Positions 17,484 to 25,441 of a stretch of DNA of 27,563 nt are shown piece by piece. The notes under the pieces were generated by a model. It searched no databases. It was not told the DNA's origin and worked only from the letters and a program-made list of their open reading frames with translations. This stretch comes from Desulfobacterales bacterium (GTDB lineage: Bacteria > Desulfobacterota > Desulfobacteria > Desulfobacterales > Desulfosalsimonadaceae): positions 1-27,563 of the forward strand of contig JAGTVF010000010.1 of NCBI GenBank assembly GCA_018224315.1, written 5' to 3'. Positions within the stretch are counted from its first letter, which is position 1. Each line of letters starts with the position of its first letter. Both the position numbers and the translations under genes were made by a program.

Positions 17484-18007
17484 TTGTCGTCTCCGTGATA
17501 ATTCGTCAGCCTGGCTTTGGTGATCTCATGGTACGGTATCTCAATGGTTTCGCAATCCAGTATCAGCCAAACAGCATCATCAGCCGTACCGGCAAGAAGA
17601 CCCTTGAAGTTTTTTTGTCCCCCCAGGGCCTGCCGGGTGCGAATCCGGGCCATTTTTCCGGCAAAGCGGTCAAAGTCAGCCTTTTTCGACAACGGCCGCT
17701 GGGGTCCGGGGGAAGAAACCTCCAGGGTATAGGATACATCCGTGTCAAGTTTGATATCCAGAAGATCTCCGAGCTGCCGGGATACCCGGCCGCAGTCTTC
17801 TACGCCGACGCCCCCGGGTTTTTCAATAAACAGCCGCAAGACCCAGCCTGCGGGTTCGCGCTGATATTCCACATGGATTAACTCCAGGCCTTCGGCCGCA
17901 CACAGCGGATCGCCCAGTTCCCAAGCCAGTTCGGCTACCTGCCGACTGGATACGGCACTGTTTTTTTCCGGTTTTGGTTGTGAATACGTCTTTTTTTTCG
18001 TTTTCAT
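17477..18007 (-). CDS. rimP: Ribosome maturation factor RimP
   Basis: RimP acts early in 30S assembly. The open frame continues 40 codons further upstream, but these cover the intrinsic terminator of the tRNA gene and have no family similarity. The ATG at 18005-18007 (MKTKKKTYS) is chosen, giving 176 residues. A basic N-terminal tail of about 25 residues precedes the RimP core (LIHVEYQREPAGWVLRLFIE, then VEDCGRVSRQLGDLLD and YTLEVSSPGPQRPL). The C-terminal SH3-like domain follows (IPYHEITKARL). The Shine-Dalgarno at this start is weak (AGAAG). It is the first protein gene of the nusA-infB operon. Confidence 0.93.
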   Translation of the reverse strand: MKTKKKTYSQPKPEKNSAVSSRQVAELAWELGDPLCAAEGLELIHVEYQREPAGWVLRLFIEKPGGVGVEDCGRVSRQLGDLLDIKLDTDVSYTLEVSSPGPQRPLSKKADFDRFAGKMARIRTRQALGGQKNFKGLLAGTADDAVWLILDCETIEIPYHEITKARLTNYHGDDKC

Positions 18008-18021
18008 GTGCTTCTGCAATA

Positions 18022-18050
18022 GAAATAAAAAACGGGCATTTTGCCCGTTT
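18022..18050 (-). terminator. Intrinsic terminator between tRNA-Gly and rimP
   Basis: On the minus strand AAACGGGC-AAAAT-GCCCGTTT (18030-18050) is followed by TTTATTTCT, ending about 15 bases before the rimP ATG. It probably ends the tRNA transcript, and no other clear promoter for rimP was found between the tRNA and the gene, so partial readthrough is plausible. Confidence 0.8.
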
Positions 18051-18084
18051 CGATCAACTCCTCCAACGTATGGTGCTGCATCTT

Positions 18085-18105
18085 TTCCGGAAAAATTTTC
18101 CGGAA
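18085..18105. repeat. Short perfect inverted repeat
   Basis: TTCCGGAAAA-A-TTTTCCGGAA is a 10-base perfect inverted repeat with a single central base, lying between the tRNA 3' end and its terminator. It could be a second transcript hairpin or a protein-binding site; nothing further can be said. Confidence 0.5.
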
Positions 18106-18135
18106 GCTTTCCCCGGCTGATCGCCACGGAAAAGA

Positions 18136-18211
18136 TGGAGCGGGCAACGAGATTCGAACTCGCGACACCAAGCTTGGGAAGCTTGTACTCTACCAGCTGA
18201 GCTATGCCCGC
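18136..18211 (-). tRNA. tRNA-Gly (anticodon CCC)
   Basis: The minus-strand 76 bases fold into a full cloverleaf. Acceptor GCGGGCA pairs with TGCCCGC, the D arm is GCTC/GAGT, the anticodon stem is CAAGC/GCTTG with loop TTCCCAA, and the T arm is GCGAG-TTCGAAT-CTCGT. The anticodon CCC occupies 18176-18178 and reads GGG. The discriminator is T and the CCA end is encoded (18136-18138). It has its own promoter and precedes rimP. Confidence 0.96.
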
Positions 18212-18229
18212 TCGAAAATATACCTGGCA

Positions 18230-18258
18230 AGACTAAGCAATAAAATAAAAATTGTCAA
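18230..18258 (-). promoter_or_regulatory. Promoter of tRNA-Gly (and possibly the rimP operon)
   Basis: A consensus TTGACA (18253-18258) followed after 17 AT-rich bases by TAGTCT (18230-18235) places a transcription start about 12 bases before the tRNA. Confidence 0.6.
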
Positions 18259-18379
18259 TATGAAAAATCCATCAAAAGCCGGTGCAACCGTTGAAAAATT
18301 GGTGAAAAAAGGTTTTGCGCCCAAAATTGACACGGTTTTCCGTCCGGCCGGGTGACAAAGGGCGCCGGGAGGAAGGAAG

Positions 18380-18718
18380 TTATTCATCAAGCATGTTCCG
18401 GATGGAGCGGAGTTCTGCACGAATTTGTTCTATCAGCGGGTCCCGTGCATTCCGGGATCGTTGTGAGCGGTGGTTCCTGAGGTGCTTGCGGGCTCCTTCG
18501 ATGGTAAATTTTTTTTCATACAACAGATGCTTGATCTCCAGGATGGCCTCAATATCGCTTCTGCGGTAAAGCCGCTGGCCGGATTCGCTGCGCTTGGGGC
18601 GAATGTCGGAAAATTCCGACTCCCAGAACCGCAGCACGTAAGCCGCCAGGCCCGTGATCTCGGCAACCTCCTTGATCCGGTAATAGAGCTTGTCGGGTAT
18701 AGGGGCTTGTGAAGCCAC
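18380..18718 (-). CDS. MerR-family transcriptional regulator
   Basis: The 112-residue protein begins with a winged helix-turn-helix: YYRIKEVAEITGLAAYVLRF, then WESEFSDIRPKR and GQRLYRRSDIEAILEIKHLL, the MerR DNA-binding pattern. The remaining 40 residues form a basic/charged helix without a recognisable effector domain or Cys ligands, so the signal sensed, if any, is unknown. The start is a GTG with GGAGGG seven bases upstream. It lies 41 bases after pheT; a small MerR protein at the end of pheST operons is a recurring arrangement, often with ihfA between, but ihfA is absent here. Confidence 0.9.
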   Translation of the reverse strand: MASQAPIPDKLYYRIKEVAEITGLAAYVLRFWESEFSDIRPKRSESGQRLYRRSDIEAILEIKHLLYEKKFTIEGARKHLRNHRSQRSRNARDPLIEQIRAELRSIRNMLDE

Positions 18719-18759
18719 GGAAAAACCCTCCGCAACCGGTTAGGGGGTTGTGCACCGGT

Positions 18760-21174
18760 TTAAGCCGGAAGCGCTGCATTAAAGGCCGTTAGCAGGCTTT
18801 GGGTGATGCGCCGGTGCAGTTCATTGACCTGGGCGTCTTCCAGCGTCCGGGTCGTTGAGCGGTATACAAGCCGCACGGACAGGCTTTTGTGCCCCTCGGA
18901 AATGGGCGGTCCGGAGTAGACGTCAAACAAAAATACGTCTTCAAGCCATTGGGTTTCCGCCTCCCGAAGATGATCAAGGATTTGTCTGGTTTCCACGCCA
19001 TGGTCAACAATGATCGTTATATCCCGGGTCACGGCGGGAAATTTCGGAACCGGCACAAATTGGGTGGCTTCGGGCACAATCGGCACCAGGGCTTCCATGT
19101 GAAGTTCAAGGGCAAAGACCGGCTGTTGGATATCGAATTTTTCCAGAACAGCGGGCCGGATTTCCCCGAGGATGCCAAGGAAAGTGTCTTTGTACCGGAT
19201 CTGGGCGGTTTGCCCCGGCTGGGTATAGCTGCAGGCCGATGCGGGCAGTGCTGAAAAATTCCCGTTTGTTATGCCCAGGGCGGTCAGCAGGCCCTCGGCC
19301 ACGCCTTTTAGATCATAGAAATCGGTTTCAACCGGTTTGGCATGCCAAGTCAGGGGTTTTTGCAATCCCGTCCACAGGGCGGCCAGCATTTCAATTTCAC
19401 GGGGAAGGGCGCCGGGCTGTGTGTGATAAAAAGCCTTGCCCTGTTCAAACAGCTTCAGATTTTTTTCCTGCCGGAAGATGTTTTTCTGCACGGTTTCCAG
19501 CAGCGCTGGAAGCAGACTGGTGCGCATCACGGACTGATCTTCGGTCAACGGATTTAAAACAGGTTCTGTCCGGCGTCTGGGATCGTCTTCGGGCAGCAGC
19601 ATGTGATCGGCCGCGCGATGACTGATAAAACTGTAGTGAATGGTTTCATGAAATCCGAATCCTTCCATGCGGTCGCGTATTTGTTCACGAACGCCCAGGG
19701 ACTTTCCGGGTGCCTCGGCCTGGGCGGTGATTCCCGGAAATGTGGTGGCAATGCGGTTGTAGCCCCAGAGCCGCGCGACTTCCTCCATAAGATCTTCGGG
19801 CCGAAATACATCCACCCGATAGGAAGGCGCTGTAACGGCAATCTGGTCCGCATCCACGGTTTGAATTTCAAAAGCCGCGCGCTGAAGCAGGTCAGTGATT
19901 TCAGTCTGGTTCAGCCCGGTTCCCAGGTGCTGGTTTGTCCGGCGGGTGCTCAGCCGGATGGGGGATTTGGCCGGCGGCCGGGGATGTTCATCTATATATG
20001 AGCCGATCAACCGGCCCCCGCCGAGTTCGGCCATGAGCACGGCAGCGCGGTGCATGGCGTATGCGGTGCCGCAGGGGTCCACGCCCCGCTCAAACCGGTA
20101 TGCGGCATCCGTTGAAATGCCGAGCCGCTTGGCGGTTTTGCGGATGGAAATTGGGTCAAAGCAGGCGCTTTCAATGAGCACCCGGCTTGTGGTCTCCAGG
20201 ATTTCGGAGTTTTCCCCGCCCATGACCCCGGCAATGGCCACGGGTTTTTTCCCGTCGCAGATCAGCAGGGTATCGGCTGTAAGCTGCCGGGATTTGCCGT
20301 CAAGCGTTGTAAATTCGGATTCCGTGTCCGGGGTGCGCACAACAATGCGTTTTTCCGCCAGCCGGTCAAAGTCAAAGCCATGCAGGGGCTGGCCGGTTTC
20401 CATCATGACATAGTTGGTAATATCCACGATATTGTTAATGGGCTTTAAGCCCACTGCCTGCAGCCGGCGCCGGAGCCACTGGGGGGAAGGCGCCACCGTG
20501 ATACCCGATACCATCTGCGCGGCATATCTGGGGCAGAACTCCGGGTTTTCAATGGTCACGGAAGTCTGTCGGGCAATATCACCGGACACCGGCAAGGACG
20601 GGATTTCGGGCAGATGCAGTTTTTTCCCCAGCAGGGCGGCAATTTCACGGGCAACACCGACGTGGCTGAGGCAATCGGGCCGGTTGGGGGTCAGGCCGAT
20701 TTCAAAAGCCGTATCTTCCAGGCCAAGGGCACGGGCAACGGGTGTGCCGGGGACCTGCTCAGGTTCAAGGACCATCAGTCCGGAGGCGTCTTCGCCCAGG
20801 CCCAGTTCGGACTGGCTGCAGAGCATTCCCTCGGAGATCTGACCGCGGATGCGGGATTTTTTGACTTCCATTCCAGAGGGCAGGACCGTCCCCGCCGTGG
20901 CGCAGGGCACGTACATCCCGGCATCGGCATTGGGGGCCCCGCAGACGATTTCAAGGGTTTGAGATCCCGCGTCCACCTGGCAGCAGGAAAGCCGGTCTGC
21001 ATCCGGATGCGGCCGGACCTCGATAATTTTTCCCACCACCACGCCGTCGAGATGGCAATGGGGCCGGAAAACAGCCTCCACTTCCAGGCCCGCCATGGTC
21101 AGCCGGTCTGCAAGGGTGTTTTCGCTGATATCAATATCTACATATTGCTGTAACCACTCCAGGCTGACCTTCAT
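18760..21174 (-). CDS. pheT: Phenylalanyl-tRNA synthetase beta subunit
   Basis: PheT forms the alpha2-beta2 enzyme that charges tRNA-Phe and contains the editing site. The 804-residue protein has the EMAP-type tRNA-binding domain (about 40-150), the B3/B4 editing domain (about 210-380), the B5 domain (about 400-475, PTYRVD-like PSYRVDVFRPEDLMEEVAR), the catalytic-like core and the C-terminal FDX-ACB anticodon-binding domain. Length is normal. Its ATG begins one base after the pheS stop. Confidence 0.98.
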   Translation of the reverse strand: MKVSLEWLQQYVDIDISENTLADRLTMAGLEVEAVFRPHCHLDGVVVGKIIEVRPHPDADRLSCCQVDAGSQTLEIVCGAPNADAGMYVPCATAGTVLPSGMEVKKSRIRGQISEGMLCSQSELGLGEDASGLMVLEPEQVPGTPVARALGLEDTAFEIGLTPNRPDCLSHVGVAREIAALLGKKLHLPEIPSLPVSGDIARQTSVTIENPEFCPRYAAQMVSGITVAPSPQWLRRRLQAVGLKPINNIVDITNYVMMETGQPLHGFDFDRLAEKRIVVRTPDTESEFTTLDGKSRQLTADTLLICDGKKPVAIAGVMGGENSEILETTSRVLIESACFDPISIRKTAKRLGISTDAAYRFERGVDPCGTAYAMHRAAVLMAELGGGRLIGSYIDEHPRPPAKSPIRLSTRRTNQHLGTGLNQTEITDLLQRAAFEIQTVDADQIAVTAPSYRVDVFRPEDLMEEVARLWGYNRIATTFPGITAQAEAPGKSLGVREQIRDRMEGFGFHETIHYSFISHRAADHMLLPEDDPRRRTEPVLNPLTEDQSVMRTSLLPALLETVQKNIFRQEKNLKLFEQGKAFYHTQPGALPREIEMLAALWTGLQKPLTWHAKPVETDFYDLKGVAEGLLTALGITNGNFSALPASACSYTQPGQTAQIRYKDTFLGILGEIRPAVLEKFDIQQPVFALELHMEALVPIVPEATQFVPVPKFPAVTRDITIIVDHGVETRQILDHLREAETQWLEDVFLFDVYSGPPISEGHKSLSVRLVYRSTTRTLEDAQVNELHRRITQSLLTAFNAALPA

Positions 21175-21175
21175 T

Positions 21176-22183
21176 TCAAAACTGCCTCAAAAAACGGATA
21201 TCGTTTTCAAAAAACATGCGGATGTCGTTGATGCCGTACTTGAGCATGGCAATGCGTTCCACGCCCATGCCGAACGCAAATCCGGAATACCGGCTGGTGT
21301 CATAGCCGACGTTTTCAAACACGGCCGGATGCACCATCCCGCAGCCCAGCACTTCGAGCCAGCCGGTATCCGAGCAGACCTTGCAGCCTGTCCCCCGGCA
21401 GATCACGCACTGAATGTCGACCTCGGCGCTGGGTTCTGTGAATGGGAAAAAACTGGGCCGGAAACGCACCCGGATATCCGGATCAAAAATCTGGTGGACA
21501 AAGGCGGTTAAAACGCCTTTCAGGTCCCCGAAACAGACCTGCTCATCCACCAGGAGCCCTTCCACCTGGTGGAACATGGGCGTGTGGGTCAGATCCGAGT
21601 CGCACCGGTATACCTTGCCCGGAGCAATAATGCGCACCGGCGGCTGGTGGGCTTCCATATACCGGACCTGGATGGGAGAGGTGTGGGTGCGCAAAACCAC
21701 ATTGTCTGAAACGTAAAATGTGTCCTGCATGTCCCGGGCCGGATGATTCGGCGGAATATTGAGCGCTTCAAAATTGTAGTAATCCGCTTCCACTTCCGGG
21801 CCTTCGGCGATGCCAAATCCCATGCGCTCAAAAATCTTGGCGATGTTCCGGGTAATGCGGGTGATCGGGTGCAGGCTGCCCACGGGCGCGGGCCGGCCGG
21901 GAAGCGATACATCAATGGCCGGCCGGTCATTTTGCCCGGATGTGGCCAGTTTTTCAAGCGCATCGGAAAAAGCGGCTTCCAGCTCTTTTTTGACTTCATT
22001 GGCCCTTTTGCCGGCAGCCGGCCGCTGTTCTGCGGGCAGGCTGGAAATATTGCGCAAAAAGGCTGTTACCCGTCCCTTGCGGCCCAGGTAGGCAACCGAC
22101 AGGGCCTGGACCGCATCAGTGTCTTTGGCGGCCTGAAGTTCAGACAGGGCCTGTTCTCGGATCTCTTCGATGGAGGCGTTCAC
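21176..22183 (-). CDS. pheS: Phenylalanyl-tRNA synthetase alpha subunit
   Basis: PheS is the catalytic class II subunit. In 335 residues it shows the N-terminal coiled-coil tRNA-binding region (about 1-90), then motif 2 ([11 protein letters not shown] with FRCD-like [18 protein letters not shown]) and motif 3 near the end ([18 protein letters not shown]). The segment [20 protein letters not shown] carries Cys pairs common in this family. The start is a GTG. It is 38 bases after rplT and immediately before pheT, so synthetase and ribosomal protein genes are probably co-transcribed. Confidence 0.98.
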   Translation of the reverse strand: MNASIEEIREQALSELQAAKDTDAVQALSVAYLGRKGRVTAFLRNISSLPAEQRPAAGKRANEVKKELEAAFSDALEKLATSGQNDRPAIDVSLPGRPAPVGSLHPITRITRNIAKIFERMGFGIAEGPEVEADYYNFEALNIPPNHPARDMQDTFYVSDNVVLRTHTSPIQVRYMEAHQPPVRIIAPGKVYRCDSDLTHTPMFHQVEGLLVDEQVCFGDLKGVLTAFVHQIFDPDIRVRFRPSFFPFTEPSAEVDIQCVICRGTGCKVCSDTGWLEVLGCGMVHPAVFENVGYDTSRYSGFAFGMGVERIAMLKYGINDIRMFFENDIRFLRQF

Positions 22184-22221
22184 GCTGGGTCACCCGCAAT
22201 GTTTTCCGTCAGATCGCATGG

Positions 22222-22572
22222 TTAAAGCTGGGCTGAAGCGGTCTGCGCCAGTTGGGAGAACGCATAGGGATCGGATACGGCCAGTTCAGCCAGGACTTTG
22301 CGGTCCAGTTCAATATCCGCGCGCTTGAGCCCGTTGATGAATTTGCTGTAGGACAGATTGTTCATGCGTGCACCTGCGTTGATCCGAACAATCCACAGGC
22401 GGCGGAAATCCCGCTTGCGGACCTTGCGGTCCCGGTACGCGTAGACCAGCGCCTTGTCCACGGCGTCGGCAGCGGTGCGGTACAGTTTGCTTCTGCCGCC
22501 CTGGTATCCCTTGGCCAGCTTCAGCACTTTTTTACGGCGTTGTCTTGCCTTATATCCTCTTTTGACTCGCAT
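22222..22572 (-). CDS. rplT: 50S ribosomal protein L20
   Basis: This 116-residue basic protein has the L20 signature ([48 protein letters not shown]; only short parts are diagnostic). It binds 23S rRNA in early large-subunit assembly and in other bacteria represses the infC-rpmI-rplT mRNA. It follows rpmI by 26 bases. Confidence 0.98.
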   Translation of the reverse strand: MRVKRGYKARQRRKKVLKLAKGYQGGRSKLYRTAADAVDKALVYAYRDRKVRKRDFRRLWIVRINAGARMNNLSYSKFINGLKRADIELDRKVLAELAVSDPYAFSQLAQTASAQL

Positions 22573-22598
22573 GGTGAAACTCCTTTGCCTGCACCTTG

Positions 22599-22796
22599 TT
22601 ATCCGTACGGAAGCATCCGCCGGACGGCCTTGCGGTTGGTTGCATCCAGAACCTGCTGCTTTCTGAGCGCCCGTTTGCGTTTCCGGGTTTTTTTGGTCAG
22701 AATATGGCTGGCATGGGATTTGGCAAACATGTATTTGCCTGAACCGGTGCGTTTAAACCGCTTGGCCGCTGCGCGGTTGGTTTTGATTTTCGGCAT
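22599..22796 (-). CDS. rpmI: 50S ribosomal protein L35
   Basis: This 65-residue, very basic protein begins [18 protein letters not shown] and contains [16 protein letters not shown], which is diagnostic for L35. It is the first gene of the rpmI-rplT-pheS-pheT-merR run, and its start has GGGAGAG upstream. A terminator and a new promoter separate it from infC. Confidence 0.98.
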   Translation of the reverse strand: MPKIKTNRAAAKRFKRTGSGKYMFAKSHASHILTKKTRKRKRALRKQQVLDATNRKAVRRMLPYG

Positions 22797-22894
22797 GATG
22801 GCTCTCCCTTAAAAACAACATCGATTGTAAACAAAAATTTTTATTAAAGCAGAAATGATCCCGAAACAAAATTTATAAATTTTAAAAACAATAA

Positions 22895-22923
22895 AATATG
22901 CAATATCTTTTTACCACAGTCAA
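22895..22923 (-). promoter_or_regulatory. Promoter of rpmI-rplT-pheST
   Basis: TTGACT (22918-22923) and CATATT (22895-22900) are spaced by 17 bases inside a markedly AT-rich stretch. The -35 box abuts the T-run of the infC terminator. The predicted leader is about 90 bases. Confidence 0.5.
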
Positions 22924-22965
22924 TAAAAAAATATAAAGCGCGGGAAACACGTTTCCCCGCGCTTA
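22922..22965 (-). terminator. Intrinsic terminator downstream of infC
   Basis: On the minus strand AAGCGCGGGGAAAC and GTTTCCCGCGCTT pair with one bulged G (22935-22965), followed by TATATTTTTTTATT. It would end infC transcription or act as an attenuator before rpmI. Confidence 0.8.
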
Positions 22966-23042
22966 TCTGCCGGGTTCTGCACGAAGATAGACGGGCGGCT
23001 GCCAACGCTGATTTTTAAAAAAGCCAGCTTGTTTATCCGGAG

Positions 23043-23567
23043 TTATTTGGGGCCCAGAAGCATGGTCATGGTGCGGCCCTCCATTTTGGGGTACTGTTCC
23101 ACTGTGGCAAACTCTGCGGCCCTTTCGGCAACCTGTTCAAGCACCCAGCGACCCCGTTCGGTCATGGTGATCTCGCGTCCCCGGAACATGACGGTGACCT
23201 TGACCTTGTTTTTCTTGCTGATGAATTTCTCAATGTGTCCCAGCTTGATATCCAGGTCATGGGTGTCGGTTTTGGGTCGCACCTTGATTTCTTTGACCTG
23301 CAGGGCCGATTGTTTTTTGCGGGCTTCCTGCTGCTTTTTGTCCTGCTGGTATCGAAAACGCCCGTAATCCATGATTTTGCAAACCGGCGGGTTTGCATTC
23401 GGGGATATTTCCACCAGGTCAAGCCCGGCTTCTTCCGCAGTGGAAAGCGCGGTGGAGATGGGCAGCACTCCGAGCTGGTTGCCTTCTGCATCGATTAACC
23501 GCACATCTCTGGCTTTGATTTCGCTGTTGATGTTCACCCGTTTGTCGTTGGTCTTTGCCTTGGCTAT
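23043..23567 (-). CDS. infC: Translation initiation factor IF-3
   Basis: IF-3 prevents premature subunit joining and proofreads the start codon and initiator tRNA. The core is complete: NINSEIKARDVRLID, GLDLVEISPNANPPVCKIMDYGRF (N domain), the lysine-rich linker, then KVRPKTDTHDLDIKLGHIEKF and VTVMFRGREITMTERG (C domain). The frame has upstream ATGs, but they add 38 residues without similarity. An excellent GGGAGGTG (23572-23579) stands six bases before an ATA codon at 23565-23567, giving 174 residues, the normal IF-3 length. A non-AUG start is well known for infC and makes it self-limiting through IF-3 proofreading. It diverges from the YkgJ-type gene; thrS, its frequent neighbour, is not here. 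Confidence 0.95.
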   Translation of the reverse strand: MAKAKTNDKRVNINSEIKARDVRLIDAEGNQLGVLPISTALSTAEEAGLDLVEISPNANPPVCKIMDYGRFRYQQDKKQQEARKKQSALQVKEIKVRPKTDTHDLDIKLGHIEKFISKKNKVKVTVMFRGREITMTERGRWVLEQVAERAAEFATVEQYPKMEGRTMTMLLGPK

Positions 23568-23653
23568 TTGGCACCTCCCTGAAAAATATACCTGTTTGTC
23601 CATTGTTTCTGCCGGCCGCCCGGAGGCCCCGACCTGTGCATTTTGAGCAAAAA

Positions 23654-23681
23654 TGTATAACATACTTGTTTCAGGATGCAA
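23654..23681 (-). promoter_or_regulatory. Candidate promoter of infC
   Basis: TTGCAT (23676-23681) and TATACA (23654-23659) are separated by 16 bases, predicting a start near 23647 and a leader of about 80 bases before the ATA codon. Confidence 0.45.
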
Positions 23682-23788
23682 GGAAAAATAGTTACAGGAC
23701 CGGGTTTTTTATCAAAAATCCATTGATCCTGCAGGCGAAAATGCATATGGTTGGGACGTTTCATTCAGCAAGGAGAAAGGCCGGTTTT

Positions 23789-24559
23789 ATGGAAGAGCCA
23801 AACACGATCCGCCCCGTAGATATCGACGCAGCCTTTGATTTTTTTTGCGGTCCCCATGTTCCGTGTTTCAATGCCTGCTGCCGGGATCTCAACCAGTTTT
23901 TGACGCCCTATGACGTGCTGCGCCTGGCCCGGCACCTGGAAATGTCCACAGGCGAATTTCTCCGGGCCCATACGATCTCTCACGACGGCCCGGAGACCGG
24001 GCTTCCCGTGGTGGGGCTCAAGCCGGCCGGCGGGGGTGAGAAAAAATGCCCCTTTGTGACAGACCAAGGCTGTCGGGTCTATGAAAACCGGCCCGGCTCA
24101 TGCCGGATGTACCCCCTGGCCAGAATGCTTCGGCGATCCAGGCAGACAGGGCAGCTTGCCGAAAGTTATGTGCTGATTTGCGAGTCGCACTGCCGGGGAT
24201 TTGATCAGGGCCGTCCGATTACCGTTCGGGACTGGATCCGTGATCAGGGTCTGGTGCCTTACAATCAGGGCAATGACGCCATGATCGGGGTTATTGCCGT
24301 AAAGCAGCAGCATTTTCCGGGGCCGGTGAAAGGAGAACTGGGAGAAAAGCTTTTTATGAGCCTGTATGACCTGGATGCCTTCAGGCAGGCCCTTTGCGGA
24401 CCAGTTGCCGCCGACTGCCGTCGTATGGGGATGGCTTCAGAGGAGATCGCCGGGCAAGACGATGACCATGTGCTGACCTTTGCCCTCCAATACGCTGCAC
24501 AAATGCTGTGTCATGCCCCGGGGTTTACGACCGGAGGCGATTCGGATTCCAGGGGGTGA
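23789..24559 (+). CDS. YkgJ-family cysteine-cluster protein (copy 1)
   Basis: A YkgJ/CxxCxxCC-type protein of 256 residues. Its Cys pattern is C20-x5-C26-x3-CC30-31, then KKCPFV, QGCRVYE, GSCRMYPL and ESHCRGF, eight conserved Cys in all, suggesting a bound metal or Fe-S cluster. The family has been proposed to bind zinc or iron-sulfur; its activity is unknown. The ATG at 23789 is preferred because upstream codons overlap the infC leader; AGGAG lies 13 bases before, a rather long spacing. The gene ends 6 bases before the SDR gene, and a related protein follows the SDR, so the three probably act together. The N-terminal Cys block and segment LTPYDVLRL are shared with copy 2. Confidence 0.8.
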   Translation: MEEPNTIRPVDIDAAFDFFCGPHVPCFNACCRDLNQFLTPYDVLRLARHLEMSTGEFLRAHTISHDGPETGLPVVGLKPAGGGEKKCPFVTDQGCRVYENRPGSCRMYPLARMLRRSRQTGQLAESYVLICESHCRGFDQGRPITVRDWIRDQGLVPYNQGNDAMIGVIAVKQQHFPGPVKGELGEKLFMSLYDLDAFRQALCGPVAADCRRMGMASEEIAGQDDDHVLTFALQYAAQMLCHAPGFTTGGDSDSRG

Positions 24560-24565
24560 AATGCC

Positions 24566-25381
24566 ATGGACTTAAACGGAAAAACCGCCCTGGTGCTCGG
24601 CGGCATCAAGGGCATTGGCAAGGCCGTGGGCCTGGCTTTGGCACGGCACGGGGTGCGGCTGGCACTGACCTGGTATGACTGGGAGCAATCCCTGGATTCC
24701 ATGCAGCGTGACTTTGCCGCCATTGGCACGCCCCATCTTATCCAACGGGTGAACCTGCTGGAGACTTCGGCCATTGCCCCGTTTGTTCATCAGGTGGCCC
24801 AGCACTTCGGCGGCATTGACATTTTGATCAACAATATTGAACGCGGTGGATGGCCGGTGGTTCACGGCCCCTATACCCGGCAGCAGTGGGACCTGGAGAT
24901 GGCCACCACCCTCCGGGCCAAGCAGTGGGTATTTGAAGCCGCCCTGCCGTACCTGAAAAAAAGCGGCAGCGGCAGCGTGATCAATTTTTCCTCCATCGCC
25001 GGATTGGTGGGCCGCAGCGGTCCGGCCAGCTACCTGTTTAACGAGGGCTATTCAGCGGCCAACCGGGGTATTTCCCTGCTCACTGAAACCTGGGCCCGCC
25101 TGGGTGCTCCTGAAGTCCGGGTCAATGAGCTGATGCTCGGCATTTTTGAAACCCGTCACGCCCAGACTACCCGGGGGTGGGGACTGCTTTCGGAAAAACA
25201 GCAGCAGGCCATAGTCGATCATACCCTGCTGGGCCGGACCGGGCGAACCGATGATGTGGTTCGTGCGGTGTTGTTTTTATTAAAGGATGCGCCGTATATG
25301 ACCGGTTCGGTGATCCGGCTCGACGGCGGCTATGTTCTGGGCGGGGAACACGTGGCCCCCATGCCCGAGGGCGTGGTTTGA
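24566..25381 (+). CDS. Atypical short-chain dehydrogenase/reductase (SDR) lacking the catalytic Lys
   Basis: The 271-residue protein has a FabG-like Rossmann fold: the cofactor loop G12-x3-G16-x-G18 (LGGIKGIG), an acidic/aromatic second strand, D85/NN89-90 (NNIE instead of NNAG), the Ser pair SS142-143, and the C-terminal DGGYVLGGE. The expected YxxxK is missing. The Tyr 13 residues after Ser143 is in Y156-LFN-E160, and the segment best aligned to FabG is Y162-SAA-N166, preceded by an extra seven residues. Both lack Lys. It could be inactive as an oxidoreductase, bind NAD(P) as a sensor, or use another base. GGGGGTGA precedes the ATG, and the gene sits between two YkgJ-type genes. Confidence 0.85.
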   Translation: MDLNGKTALVLGGIKGIGKAVGLALARHGVRLALTWYDWEQSLDSMQRDFAAIGTPHLIQRVNLLETSAIAPFVHQVAQHFGGIDILINNIERGGWPVVHGPYTRQQWDLEMATTLRAKQWVFEAALPYLKKSGSGSVINFSSIAGLVGRSGPASYLFNEGYSAANRGISLLTETWARLGAPEVRVNELMLGIFETRHAQTTRGWGLLSEKQQQAIVDHTLLGRTGRTDDVVRAVLFLLKDAPYMTGSVIRLDGGYVLGGEHVAPMPEGVV

Positions 25382-25395
25382 GATGTTTTGTCTAT

Positions 25396-25426
25396 TTGAA
25401 AGGTTATCAATAGGTTATCTTATAAA
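25396..25426 (+). promoter_or_regulatory. Possible promoter/operator before the second YkgJ-type gene
   Basis: TTGAAA (25396-25401) and TATAAA (25421-25426) are 19 bases apart, and the spacer holds two direct copies of GGTTATC (25402-25408, 25413-25419) with an 11-base period. A regulator binding one DNA face between the boxes is conceivable; this is weak evidence. Confidence 0.3.
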
Positions 25427-25441
25427 ATAAGGAGTCAAGCA

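Noticed and set aside
18008..18127. Forty-codon N-terminal extension of rimP
   Set aside because: It would translate the tRNA terminator hairpin and lacks family similarity.
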